DNA from: Actinomyces oris
GTDB lineage: Bacteria; Actinomycetota; Actinomycetes; Actinomycetales; Actinomycetaceae
DNA: 48,363 nt
Assembly: GCF_001929375.1 (NCBI RefSeq)
Contig: NZ_MSGO01000028.1
Location: forward strand, 1-48,363
Direction of reading: 5' to 3'
Of the stretch, positions 34,685-42,771 are shown one piece after another (the stretch's first letter is position 1; each line of letters opens with the position of its first letter). A program made the position numbers and the translations under genes. Under the pieces are notes generated by a model. The model had not been told where the DNA came from, ran no database searches, and saw only the letters and a program-made list of their open reading frames with translations.

Positions 34685-36819
34685 GGCCGCTCGCCTCCAT
34701 CCGTCCTGGGCCCGCGCGACCGGACCATTTCGCCATCGTCGTCCACTGCTTGCCCGCTGGCCTCCAAGGAGACCCCGCGGTCCGAGACCTGCCGACACTC
34801 CGACGCCCCAGCCGGCCTGGGCGCCGGGTCCGAGGCGCCCGCCAGCTCGCGCCCGTCCAGGTTTGCAGCGCTCAAGGAGTCTGCCGGCCGACTGCTTCGT
34901 ACCCCCGCGCGCCCGCCCCGCCCGGGGCCGAGCCGGGTCTGGAGCCACTCGCAGCCGAGCATGACGGCGGCACTGCCCACCGCCAGGACCACGCCCCCGG
35001 CCAGCGCCATCCCCTGGTTCTGGGAGCCGGGGCTGCCGATGAGCCGGTAGACGACCACCGGCAGGGTCGGCTCCTGGGGGCGGGCCAGGAACGACGTCGC
35101 CCCGAACTCCCCCAGCGACGTCGCCAGGGCGAAGCCGGCCGCCAGCCCGCCGGCACGCAGCAGCTGGGGACCGTCCACGGTCGCCAGCACCCGGCCGGGT
35201 CCGGCCCCCAGGGCGGCCGCCGCCTCGCGCTGACGCGGGTCGATGGCGCGCAGCGCCGGCAGCAGTGTGCGTACCACGAGCGGCACGGCCACCACGGCCT
35301 GCGCCAGCGGCAGGATCCACCAGGAGCGGGTCAGGGCCAGCGGCGGGCGCGCCAGGGTGATGAGGAAGCCGAAGCCGACCGTCACGGCGGACACGCCCAG
35401 CGGCAGCATGAAGGCGGCGTCGAGCCCGGTGATGACCCTGGCCAGCGCCCGGCTGCGGGGTCGGCGCGAGACCACCAGGCACACCGCCACCCCCAGGCTC
35501 AGGGCGATGGCCGCGGCCGCCACGGCCACGGCCACCGAGTTGGCGGCCGCCTCCCACACGGTCACGAGCAGGGCGCTGCGCCCGCCGGTCGAGCCCAGGT
35601 CGGTGTAGTTCGCCAGCGTCCAGGCGCCGTCGCGCTGCAGGGAGCGCGCCACCAGCACCGCCATCGGCGCCACCAGCAGCCCCCCGACCGTGGCGGCGGT
35701 GAGCGCGAGCGCGGGGGCGTCGGCGGCGCGCAGCCGCGAGGCGGGCACCTCGGTGCGCAGGCGCAGGCGCGTCTGGGTGGCGGCGCGCGCCCGCTCAGCC
35801 ACCCACAGGGCCAGGGCGATGACGCCGAGCTGGACGACCGACAGGACGGCGGCGCCCCGCAGGTCGAGGTACTGGGTGGTCAGCCGGTAGATCTCGGTCT
35901 CGATGGTGCCGATCCCCACCCCGCCGAGCACGAGCACCACCCCGTAGGCGGTGGCGCAGAACAGGAAGGTCAGGGAGGCGGCCGAGGCGATGGCGGGGGC
36001 CAGCGCGGGCAGGGTGACGGTGGCGAAGGCCCGCACCGGCGAGGCCCCCAGCGCCCGGGCGGCCTCCACGGCGCGCGGGTCGAGGCGCGACCACATGGTG
36101 CCCACGGTGCGCACCACGAGCCCGTAGTTGAAGAAGGCCAGCGCGGCCACCACCGCGGTCAGGGTCCCGTCCAGGCCCAGGGACTCCAGGGGCCCGCCGC
36201 GGGTGACCAGGGCGTGGAAGGCGACGCCGACGACGACGCTGGGCAGCACGAAGGGCACGGTCACCACTCCGCGCAGCAGGTCGCGGCCGGGGAAGGCGCG
36301 CCGGTAGAGCACGAGGGCGCCGGGGATGCCGAGGGCCACGCACACGGCGGTGCCGAGTACCGCCTGGGTGAGGGTCTGCGTGAGGATCCGCCAGGTGCGC
36401 TCGCGGGCCAGGACCTCGCCGAAGCCGGTCAGGTCCAGGGCGCCGTCGGGAGCGAGGCCGCGGCCCATGAGCGTGGCCACGGGCCAGGCGAAGAAGACCG
36501 CCAGGAAGGCCAGTGGGCCGACGACGGCCAGGGTCCAGCCGGCCCGCTCGCCCCAGCCGGGCCGGGGGCCGCCGGCGCATCGGGCAGCGGCGCCTCCCCC
36601 GGCCGGCCCCGACGCCGTCCTCGTCACCGTCACCGGCACCGGCACCGGCACCGGGGAGGCTCCGGCGTCGGGCCGGACCGGACCGCCTCCCGAGACCTCC
36701 GCTGATGACTGCGCCCCGGGCACCTCCCGGGCCCGGCGGCGCGTGCCGGCGGGCTCAGCGTGCCGGGAGGCTCCGGCGTCGGCTCGCGCGGCGGCGGTCT
36801 CCTCGCCCGGCGCGCTCAC
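34681..36819 (-). CDS. thiP: Thiamine/TPP ABC transporter permease
   Basis: This is a fused double permease with about twelve membrane helices and two EAA loops (VEAARALGASPVRAFATVTLP in the first half, REAAAALGAGPGRVLATV in the second). It pairs with ThiB and ThiQ to import thiamine, its phosphate or TPP. The GTG start (36817-36819) overlaps the stop of thiB as GTGA. An unusual Pro/Ala-rich cytoplasmic extension of ~90 residues precedes the first helix, with a PVPVPVPV repeat. Length is 712 aa against about 536 in E. coli. A start inside that extension cannot be excluded. Confidence 0.9.
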   Translation of the reverse strand: MSAPGEETAAARADAGASRHAEPAGTRRRAREVPGAQSSAEVSGGGPVRPDAGASPVPVPVPVTVTRTASGPAGGGAAARCAGGPRPGWGERAGWTLAVVGPLAFLAVFFAWPVATLMGRGLAPDGALDLTGFGEVLARERTWRILTQTLTQAVLGTAVCVALGIPGALVLYRRAFPGRDLLRGVVTVPFVLPSVVVGVAFHALVTRGGPLESLGLDGTLTAVVAALAFFNYGLVVRTVGTMWSRLDPRAVEAARALGASPVRAFATVTLPALAPAIASAASLTFLFCATAYGVVLVLGGVGIGTIETEIYRLTTQYLDLRGAAVLSVVQLGVIALALWVAERARAATQTRLRLRTEVPASRLRAADAPALALTAATVGGLLVAPMAVLVARSLQRDGAWTLANYTDLGSTGGRSALLVTVWEAAANSVAVAVAAAAIALSLGVAVCLVVSRRPRSRALARVITGLDAAFMLPLGVSAVTVGFGFLITLARPPLALTRSWWILPLAQAVVAVPLVVRTLLPALRAIDPRQREAAAALGAGPGRVLATVDGPQLLRAGGLAAGFALATSLGEFGATSFLARPQEPTLPVVVYRLIGSPGSQNQGMALAGGVVLAVGSAAVMLGCEWLQTRLGPGRGGRAGVRSSRPADSLSAANLDGRELAGASDPAPRPAGASECRQVSDRGVSLEASGQAVDDDGEMVRSRGPRTDGGERP

Positions 36820-37901
36820 TTGCCGACGGCCTCGGTCCAGGTGCTCAGCCACTCCTCGCGGTGGGTGGTGATCTCCTTGGGGTCGACCTTCACCGGCGAC
36901 TTCGACAGCTGGCCGAACCTGGTGAGGGCCTCGGGCAGGGCGGCGTCGGGCAGGACCGGGTACATGTACATCTGGCCGGGGATGTCCTCCTGGACGGCCT
37001 TGGAGAGCATCCACTCCACGAAGGCCTTGCCGCCCTCGGGGTTGGCGGCGCCCTTGAGGACCCCGGCGTACTCGACCTGGCGGAAGGCCGTGTCCAGCAG
37101 GGCGGAGGTGGAGCTGGAGCTCTTGTCCTTGGAGACCGTGAAGGAGGGCGAGGAGGCGTAGGACACGACAATGGGGTAGGTGCCCTTGCCGCTGCCGGAG
37201 AAGTCGGTCTCGTAGGCGGCGCTCCAGTCCTCGGCGATCCGGGTGCCGTTGGCCATGAGCTGCTTCCAGTAGCCGGCGAAGGAGCCGGCGCCGAAGTGGC
37301 CGATGGTGGCCAGCATCCAGGCCATGCCGGGTGAGGAGTTCGTGGGGTTGATGGCCACGAGCAGGCCCTTGTACTCGGGCTTGGTGAGGTCCTCGAAGGT
37401 GGCCGGGGGCGTGAGGCCCTTGCCGGTGAAGTAGCCGGTGTCGATGTTGAGGCAGACGTCGCCGACGTCGATGGGCGCCAGGGCCGGGGTGTCGGCGACG
37501 ACGTAGCTCTCGGCGCCCTTGGGCAGGGTGACGGTGGCGGAGGTGTCGATGACGCCCTGGTCGAGGGCGCGGGAGGCGTAGGTGTTGTCGATGCCGAAGA
37601 CGGCGTCGCCCAGGGGGGCGTCCTTGGTCAGGACGAGCTTGTTGACCAGGGCGCCGGCGTCCCCGGAGGTGGCGATCTTGAGGGTGTAGCCGGTCTCGGA
37701 GGTGAAGGCCTTCTGGAGGTCCTCCGAGACGTGGAAGGAGTCGTGGGTGACGACGGTGACGGTCTTGGAGTCGGTCTTCTTGTCCTTGCCGCAGGCTGCC
37801 AGGCTCAGGCCGGCGGCTCCGGCGGCGGTCCCGGCGAGCAGGGCGCGGCGGCTGAGGGCCGGGTGGGGCCGGCCGGGGCGGTGGGTGGACTGGATGCTCA
37901 T
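36816..37901 (-). CDS. thiB: Thiamine/TPP ABC transporter substrate-binding lipoprotein
   Basis: The 361-aa periplasmic-type binding protein starts with an RR motif and hydrophobic stretch (SRRALLAGTAAGAAGLSLAAC) ending in the lipobox LAAC, so it is a lipoprotein, possibly Tat-exported. KTVTVVTHDSFHVSEDL begins the mature fold, and AFGIDNTY-like and NPTNSSPGMAWML segments match ThiB proteins. AGGAGG lies five bases before the ATG. A TPP riboswitch lies in the leader, so expression should fall when TPP is plentiful. Confidence 0.93.
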   Translation of the reverse strand: MSIQSTHRPGRPHPALSRRALLAGTAAGAAGLSLAACGKDKKTDSKTVTVVTHDSFHVSEDLQKAFTSETGYTLKIATSGDAGALVNKLVLTKDAPLGDAVFGIDNTYASRALDQGVIDTSATVTLPKGAESYVVADTPALAPIDVGDVCLNIDTGYFTGKGLTPPATFEDLTKPEYKGLLVAINPTNSSPGMAWMLATIGHFGAGSFAGYWKQLMANGTRIAEDWSAAYETDFSGSGKGTYPIVVSYASSPSFTVSKDKSSSSTSALLDTAFRQVEYAGVLKGAANPEGGKAFVEWMLSKAVQEDIPGQMYMYPVLPDAALPEALTRFGQLSKSPVKVDPKEITTHREEWLSTWTEAVGK

Positions 37902-37967
37902 GTGTTCCTCCTGGATGGTTCTCCGGAGGGCCCGGCGACCACCTGCGGCGCGCCGGGGAGATGGTCT

Positions 37968-38096
37968 CGACTTCCTTCGCCGGTACTAACCGGAGCAGGT
38001 TCGAGGGTCTGCGGGCTTCCGCACTCTCAGCGCCGTCGGCGTCGGCCCGTCGGCCAGTGACGGCCGGGCCGACGACGGAGCGCTCCCCTGTCGTTG
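37968..38096 (-). ncRNA. TPP riboswitch (THI element)
   Basis: On the minus strand the leader of thiB reads CTGAGAGTGCGGAAGCCCGC, then ACCCTCGAACCTGCTCCGGT and TAGTACCGGCGAAGGAAGTC. These are the conserved CUGAGA and ACCNNNGAACCUG...GGUUAnUACCNGCGNAGGGA parts of the aptamer. The outer stem pairs GGGGAGCGC with the 3' side. A variable GC-rich P3 insert contains GTCGGCC repeats. It ends ~65 bases before the thiB ATG, so it could control translation or termination. Confidence 0.95.
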
Positions 38097-38205
38097 CAGG
38101 TCGACTCTAGTTCGAGGCCGCCCGCCAGTTCCAACCCCGTCCGGCCCGCGATCCGGGCCTCTTCGCCTTCCAGCGTCACCCAGTCACCCACCCGGGTCAC
38201 CCACC

Positions 38206-38280
38206 CGCGCGATCGTGGGGTAGGTCGCGTGATCGTACCCTTAACCCTCGATCGCGCGACATAAGGCACGACCGCGCGGC
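38206..38280 (+). repeat. Family C repeat, copy C3
   Basis: CGCGCGATCGTGGGGTAGGT, then CGTGATCGTACCCTTAACCC and TCGATCGCGCGACATAAGGC. It lies between the divergent thiB leader and the YdcF gene, so it cannot be a terminator for either gene. The rest of the 38110-38584 gap shows no gene. Confidence 0.7.
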
Positions 38281-38584
38281 CCGGCAGCCGGCGCACGGCC
38301 GGTCCGACCACCTCACCCCAGGGAGGAGCCGGCGCGCGCGCCGTCATCCGAAGGGTGGAGAGCCACCTCCCACGAATCGTTCCAACGACGCTCACACTCA
38401 TGGGGCTCCACCTCCTACCCTGATCGCATGAGCGCAAGGCGGTCAAGGCGGCATCTGCCGGCTCCGCGCCTGTGATGAGCGCCGACTCGTCGGCACCCAC
38501 CACCCCGCGCCATGCCGGGAAGGGCCCGCCTCCCCCGCATCCGAGAAAACTCGACGCCCCTGCACCACGAGAGGAACCCACCCC

Positions 38585-39652
38585 ATGAGCACCCCCTGGT
38601 TCCTCCCCGCTCCGCTGGTCGACGTCGCCGCCCTGGCACTGTGGTGGGGGCTCCTCAAGCTCTCGCGACGCCGCGACAACCGTCGGCTGCGCAACGGGCT
38701 CCTGTTTCTGCTCCTGGTCGGCTCTGCGGTGAGAGCGCTGCTCCACCTGGCCTCCCTCATTCCTGCTCTTTCGATCCCGGTGGGACTGGGCAGCGTCGCC
38801 TTCTTCCTGCTCATCGCCCTCATGCCGTTCCTGCTCATGTTCAACGGCGTCGTCCTCATCCGTCGCGAGGGCCGGCGCCTGAGCAACCTGCTGTGCCTGG
38901 CGGCCGGCCTGGGACTCATCGCCACGCCGGTGGCCGCCGTCACCCTCGTGGCCGCCGCCAACCCCTGGGCCCTGCTGGTCGCCGCGCTCATGTTCTGCGC
39001 CTGCGCCTACCTGGGCGCCTTCCTCCTCATCTTCCTGGGCCAGACGATGGTGCAGCGGATCTGGGGCGGACGTCGGGCGATGCCGCACCCCGACGTCGTC
39101 GTGGTCCACGGCGCCGGCCTCATCAACGGGAAGGTCGGGCCGCTGCTGGGCTCGCGAATCAAGGGAGGCATCGACGCCTGGCGCGATGAGGAGGCCCTGC
39201 GCCCCGGCGTACCGCTGCTGGTCATGAGCGGCGGGCAGGGCGCCGACGAGCCGACCAGCGAGGCGCAGGCCATGGCCGACTACGCGATCGCCCGCGGCGT
39301 CCCGCCCGAGCGGATCCTCCTGGAGGACCGCTCGACGACGACTCGCACGAACATCTCCTACACCCGCGACCTGCTGGCCGAGCGTGGCATGGCGGACCTG
39401 CAGGTGCTGCTGGTGACGAGCTCCTTCCACGCGGTGCGCACCGCGATCCTCGCCTCCGACATGGGAGTGCCGTGGGCGGTGGCGCCGGCGCGCACGGCCT
39501 GGTTCTACATCGTCAACGCCTGGCTGCGCGAGTACATCGCCGTCCTGACCTACCGGCGCCGCCCCGCCGTGGCCTGCGCCGCCGTCGCCGGGGTCTTCGC
39601 CGTGCTGTACACGCTGCTGGCCATCGGCGCCCAGACGGGGACCATCGGCTGA
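38585..39652 (+). CDS. YdcF family membrane protein (DUF218/SanA-ElyC type)
   Basis: Six predicted membrane helices (residues about 8-155) precede a DUF218 domain: PDVVVVHGAGLINGKVGPLL, VMSGGQGADEPTSEAQAMADY, ILLEDRSTTTRTNISYTRDL and VTSSFHAVRTA. The family binds a nucleotide-sugar or lipid-linked intermediate in the envelope, and some members protect the cell wall or act in vancomycin resistance at low temperature. A further hydrophobic helix lies near the C terminus. GAGAGG lies about ten bases before ATG. The exact substrate is unknown. Confidence 0.88.
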   Translation: MSTPWFLPAPLVDVAALALWWGLLKLSRRRDNRRLRNGLLFLLLVGSAVRALLHLASLIPALSIPVGLGSVAFFLLIALMPFLLMFNGVVLIRREGRRLSNLLCLAAGLGLIATPVAAVTLVAAANPWALLVAALMFCACAYLGAFLLIFLGQTMVQRIWGGRRAMPHPDVVVVHGAGLINGKVGPLLGSRIKGGIDAWRDEEALRPGVPLLVMSGGQGADEPTSEAQAMADYAIARGVPPERILLEDRSTTTRTNISYTRDLLAERGMADLQVLLVTSSFHAVRTAILASDMGVPWAVAPARTAWFYIVNAWLREYIAVLTYRRRPAVACAAVAGVFAVLYTLLAIGAQTGTIG

Positions 39653-39682
39653 GCGAAGCGGTCTCCCTCGCCCAAAGATTTC

Positions 39683-39726
39683 AGAACAATCGTTCTTGAC
39701 TGTTCATTCCAGAACATCTATTCTGG
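39683..39726 (+). promoter_or_regulatory. Promoter with two operators, probably leaderless TetR transcript
   Basis: TTGACT (39696-39701) and TATTCT (39719-39724) are 17 bp apart. The ATG at 39731 lies seven bases after the -10, so transcription likely starts at or near the ATG; no ribosome site is seen. Palindromes AGAACAATCGTTCT (39683-39696) and CCAGAACATCTATTCTGG (39709-39726) overlap the -35 and -10 and are 28 bp apart, consistent with autorepression. Confidence 0.7.
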
Positions 39727-39730
39727 ATTC

Positions 39731-40180
39731 ATGGGACGACGACGCACCTTCATCGAGAGCGAGGCCATCAGCTCGGCCACGGCGGTCTTCGCCGAGCGCG
39801 GTTTCACCGGGGCCTCCGTGGACGATCTGGTTCGGGCCACCGGCGTCAACCGCGCCAGCCTCTACGGGGTCTTCGGCTCCAAGGACGGGCTCTTCCAGCA
39901 TTGCCTCACTGAGGCGCTGGCCGCTCTGAGCCCTGCGGCCACCCCCAGTGATTCCACCGACGCCGCAGGGGCTGGCCGCGAGAAGCTCGACCTGGTCCTC
40001 GTGGCGCTCATGGAGATCGCTCCTGGGGACCCGACCGTGCGCGAGGCCCTCGAGGTCGCCCTGGACCGGGCGGACATCACCGCCGAGGCACTCGGCCGGC
40101 GCCTGCTGGAGCGGGCCGGCTCTGCGACGTCGAGCTCGGCCACAGCGGCCCCAACAGCATCGGCCTCACCGCCGACGTAA
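39731..40180 (+). CDS. TetR/AcrR family transcriptional regulator
   Basis: The N terminus has the TetR helix-turn-helix: AISSATAVFAERGFTGASVD, DLVRATGVNRASLYGVFGSK and DGLF. The C-terminal ligand domain is short: total length is 149 aa, against 190-210 for most TetR proteins, and the last ~20 residues are Ser/Ala/Thr-rich. It may be a natural short form or 3'-truncated by a frameshift. It should bind the two palindromes in its own promoter. The PH-like gene 80 bases downstream on the same strand is the most likely target. Confidence 0.85.
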   Translation: MGRRRTFIESEAISSATAVFAERGFTGASVDDLVRATGVNRASLYGVFGSKDGLFQHCLTEALAALSPAATPSDSTDAAGAGREKLDLVLVALMEIAPGDPTVREALEVALDRADITAEALGRRLLERAGSATSSSATAAPTASASPPT

Positions 40181-40260
40181 TCCACCCCGACCCCGCACTC
40201 ACTAGCCAGACCACCAGCTCACTTCCACCCCACCGCCTGCCCACGAGAGGAGCAGACATC

Positions 40261-40626
40261 ATGAGCCGCAACACCGTCACCATCACCGACACCACCTTGA
40301 GCGTTGAGCCGCACGGGCTGGACAAGATGTGGTCCTACACCTCCCGACTGGAGTTCCCGCTCGCGCACGTGCGCGGCGCCACGCACGACCCCGGCCTGCG
40401 CCACGAGCCCAAGGGCTGGCGCGGGCCCGGACTGCAGGCCGGCAGCAAGCTCTCCGGGACCTTCCACGCCGAGGGCACGGCTCAGTTCTGGAACATCTCC
40501 GGTTACGAGAACACGCTGGTCGTCACCCTGGAGGAGGAGCGCTTCACGCACCTCTACCTCACGGTCGACGACCCCGCCGGCCTGGCCGCACAGATCAACG
40601 CCGCCATACGCCCCACCCAGGCGTGA
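40261..40626 (+). CDS. Conserved PH-like domain protein, 121 aa
   Basis: The sequence SVEPHGLDKMWSYTSRLEFP, then LAHVRGATHDPGLRHEPKGW and HAEGTAQFWNISGYENTLVV, matches a widespread small family with a bacterial PH-like fold and no membrane helix. Its function is not known. GAGAGGAG lies about eight bases before the ATG. The TetR regulator upstream is probably its controller. The stop codon region is copied by a 14-bp direct repeat on the far side of the adjoining 77-bp element. Confidence 0.8.
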   Translation: MSRNTVTITDTTLSVEPHGLDKMWSYTSRLEFPLAHVRGATHDPGLRHEPKGWRGPGLQAGSKLSGTFHAEGTAQFWNISGYENTLVVTLEEERFTHLYLTVDDPAGLAAQINAAIRPTQA

Positions 40627-40633
40627 GCCCAAG

Positions 40634-40710
40634 AGACTTATTCACAGCATCCGTCAAAGGTGCTCTGACCTGCGCAGATACTGGAGTCGGCTAGCCCTGT
40701 GAATAAGCCT
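40634..40710 (-). mobile_element. Family B MITE, copy B2 (77 bp)
   Basis: Ends AGACTTATTCACAG and CTGTGAATAAGCCT match at 13 of 14. The flanking 5-mers are CCAAG and CCAGG (4 of 5). CCAGGCGTGAGCCC also occurs on both sides (40617-40630 and 40711-40724), a 14-bp perfect direct repeat. The core is on the minus strand. Confidence 0.85.
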
Positions 40711-40776
40711 CCAGGCGTGAGCCCGCCACCTCATTCAGGCAGCGGCTCGGCACCACACGCTATGACACCCACCATC

Positions 40777-40822
40777 CTCCCGCGCGTTCGTAGGGCAGGG
40801 CGCCGCTTCGAGCCCTGACCCC
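40777..40822 (+). repeat. Family C repeat, partial copy C5
   Basis: CCTCCCGCGCGTTCGTAGGG is identical to the start of the copy at 42002. The match fades after about 40 bases. The surrounding 40712-41056 segment shows only a second match to 42062-42110 (CAGTTGGCGCCACGCGGG) and no gene. Confidence 0.55.
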
Positions 40823-41056
40823 AACCCACCCACACACACAGCAAGGCAACCACTCCACCATCGACACCAAGCCACCGCCCCACCGACTCATCCCGCAGCC
40901 GCCCCGACGCCCCCGAAGGCGCGGCGCGCGGTACGAGCACCCAGGCCCCACAGTTGGCGCCACGCGGGCGGGACTGGCTGCGGTGCCGGCCGGGAGGTAC
41001 CACACGCCCCGACCGCCCTCACACACGAAGGGGTAGGCCACCCCCAGTCGACTGAC

Positions 41057-41395
41057 TCAACCGGATCGCTTCAGCCCCACCCTCCTTGAGGACCTCCAGG
41101 TTCGCCAGCAAGCGACCCCGACCAAGAGAACCAGCGGCCCGATGACGCCCGTCGCAGAGCCGGCGCTCGTCCACATCGCCATCAAGGGCAGAGGGATAAG
41201 GAGAACCGCGGCCCCGACAGCCATGGTGAAGGACTTTGAGTGAAGTGCCAGCAATGCGCAGGCAATGACGGCAACGGAAGCCAGCGACAAGACTCTTCCC
41301 GGCCCCGACCAGTTGACAGCAACAAAAATCGCGGTGAAAACAATGACGATGGCATACGTCAGCACGGCAGTCAAACTGTTGCTCTCCCGAAACAT
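41057..41395 (-). CDS. Small membrane protein, 112 aa
   Basis: Three or four hydrophobic helices can be seen: SLTAVLTYAIVIVFTAIFVAV, LSLASVAVIACALLAL, FTMAVGAAVLLIPLPLMAM and ATGVIGPLVLLVGVACW. The C terminus is Arg-rich and cytoplasmic by the positive-inside rule. No clear ribosome site precedes the ATG. The coding signal is modest, and the family is unknown. It lies in a repeat-rich stretch and may be a recent arrival. Confidence 0.5.
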   Translation of the reverse strand: MFRESNSLTAVLTYAIVIVFTAIFVAVNWSGPGRVLSLASVAVIACALLALHSKSFTMAVGAAVLLIPLPLMAMWTSAGSATGVIGPLVLLVGVACWRTWRSSRRVGLKRSG

Positions 41396-41510
41396 TCACA
41401 TACCCCATCGAGCAAACACGGTGGCTGCTCTTCAGCAAGCAATCCCACCAGCCGGCACCCCTTGGCCATTCCAGCCCTCCAGAAATGATCAAGGGACTTC
41501 CCACACCTCA

Positions 41511-41587
41511 AGGCTTATTCACAGGGCTAGCCGACGCCAGCGTCTGCGCAGGTCACAGCACCTTTGAAAGATGCCGCGAATAAGCCT
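41511..41587 (+). mobile_element. Family B MITE, copy B3 (77 bp)
   Basis: Ends AGGCTTATTCACAG and CCGCGAATAAGCCT match at 12 of 14. Flanks CCTCA (41506-41510) and CCTCG (41588-41592) agree at 4 of 5. Core GTCTGCGCAGGTCACAGC is at 41542-41559 on the plus strand. An inner palindrome GGCTAGCC follows the left end. Confidence 0.85.
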
Positions 41588-41832
41588 CCTCGTCAAATAA
41601 GGTATCAGGGCGCACTTGCGTGCACAAGGTGCCGGCCACCCATTTCCCTGGGAACCACTTAGACTCTCCCTGAAAAGTCTTAACAATCCAGAGCGTTGAC
41701 GTCATGCGACCCTGCTCGACACCTCAACTCCTCGATCATTGCCGTGGGCCTCGCCGTCAGGGCGGCGCGCTCTCTGTGATGCCCCCACACCAGCATTCTC
41801 GGCAGCGCATTCCTCGAGATACGCCGGCAGCG

Positions 41833-41909
41833 AGGCTTATTCACAGGGCTAGCCAACGCCGGCATCTGCGCAGGTCACAGCGTTTTTGACGGATGCTGTG
41901 AATAAGCCT
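41833..41909 (+). mobile_element. Family B MITE, copy B4 (77 bp)
   Basis: Ends AGGCTTATTCACAG and CTGTGAATAAGCCT are perfect 14-bp inverted repeats. CAGCG flanks both sides (41828-41832 and 41910-41914). It is the same orientation as B3 and only 245 bp from it. The 41396-42206 gap otherwise holds a family C copy and no gene. Confidence 0.88.
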
Positions 41910-42001
41910 CAGCGCATCCTCTGACACTCGCCAGCACAGCAATGTCGGCACCCCCTTCCGCCCCACCCAGTCACACGCCCGGCGCCACAAAACCCACCAC
42001 C

Positions 42002-42060
42002 CTCCCGCGCGTTCGTAGGGCAGGTCGTCGGTTCGTCTCTTAACCCCCGAACGCGCAGGC
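42002..42060 (+). repeat. Family C repeat, copy C4
   Basis: CCTCCCGCGCGTTCGTAGGG, then AGGTCGTCGGTTCGTCTCTT and AACCCCCGAACGCGC. It aligns over its length with C1-C3. The bases after it (CAGTTGGCGCCACGCGGGTG) repeat those at about 40957-40976. Confidence 0.65.
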
Positions 42061-42206
42061 CCGACAGTTGGCGCCACGCGGGTGGGACTGGCTGCGGCGT
42101 CGGCCCGGGTACGGCATGATCGGGGCAGAACGGACCGACACCGTCGGTCCGCCGCCACCACGCAGGCACCCACGACACCGCCCGACCGGGGCACAAGGAG
42201 GACTCA

Positions 42207-42524
42207 ATGAGCGCACAGGACCCCGCCGAGATCGACCAGACCACCGACTTCATGTGGAAGGCGACCGCGGCCGTGGCCACGCTCGCCTCCGGGTTCGTGG
42301 CTGAGAAGGTCGTGGCGCTCGGCTGGCGGGCGATCTCCGGCCGGCCCGCCCCGCGCGAGGAGGACCAGCTCCTCAACTACAAGCTGGCCGAGATCGTCAC
42401 CTTCGCCATCATCTCCGGGGCCACTGTCACCCTGGTGCGTGAGCTCGGGCTGCGCCAGGCCGCCAAGTGGTACAGCGCCCGCCGTCCCGACTCCCCCTAC
42501 GCGCTGCGCGCCATCAGCAGCTGA
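42207..42524 (+). CDS. DUF4235 domain protein
   Basis: The 105-aa product has the DUF4235 layout: FMWKATAAVATLASGFVAEK, VVALGWRAISGRPAPREED, and a second hydrophobic helix EIVTFAIISGATVTLVRELG. These small membrane proteins are common in actinobacteria and have no known role. AAGGAGGACTCA precedes the ATG with good spacing. It is a stand-alone gene; family A copy A3 begins 52 bases after its stop. Confidence 0.85.
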   Translation: MSAQDPAEIDQTTDFMWKATAAVATLASGFVAEKVVALGWRAISGRPAPREEDQLLNYKLAEIVTFAIISGATVTLVRELGLRQAAKWYSARRPDSPYALRAISS

Positions 42525-42575
42525 GGACTCCGTGCTGGCCCCATTGCGGGGTCGGCACACTTTTTTGGTGGTCCC

Positions 42576-42733
42576 GTGTCACGATTGGCGACTTTTCCAG
42601 CCGGCACACCGTTCACGAGGGGACCTCCGCACACTCGGCGCCACGGTGTCTGCGCAGGTCAGAGCCAGTCTCCGAGGATCCGGCCAAGCTCGCGACCGCC
42701 AGCCGAGCTCGGAATAGTCGCCAATCGTGACAC
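42576..42733 (+). repeat. Family A repeat, copy A3 (158 bp)
   Basis: Ends 42576-42598 and 42711-42733 match inverted at 22 of 23 positions (GTGTCACGATTGGCGACT...). The core GTCTGCGCAGGTCAGAGC is at 42648-42665. The right half is nearly identical to A4. It ends 38 bases before the stop of the double-YbjN gene. Confidence 0.85.
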
Positions 42734-42771
42734 TTTCTCCTCTGTCGCGCCTCAGCCCCAGGACCCCGTTC

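Noticed and set aside
33617-35557. 646-codon extended start for thiQ
   Set aside because: The extension runs through thiP in the wrong frame; the ATG overlapping the thiP stop fits the family start.
34750-36705. 651-codon plus-strand frame opposite thiP
   Set aside because: Antisense shadow with Gln/His/Gly-rich, domain-free sequence; thiP is certain.
40617-41909. CRISPR-like array from the repeated 77-bp units
   Set aside because: Units are unevenly spaced, occur in both orientations, have transposition footprints, and there are no cas genes.
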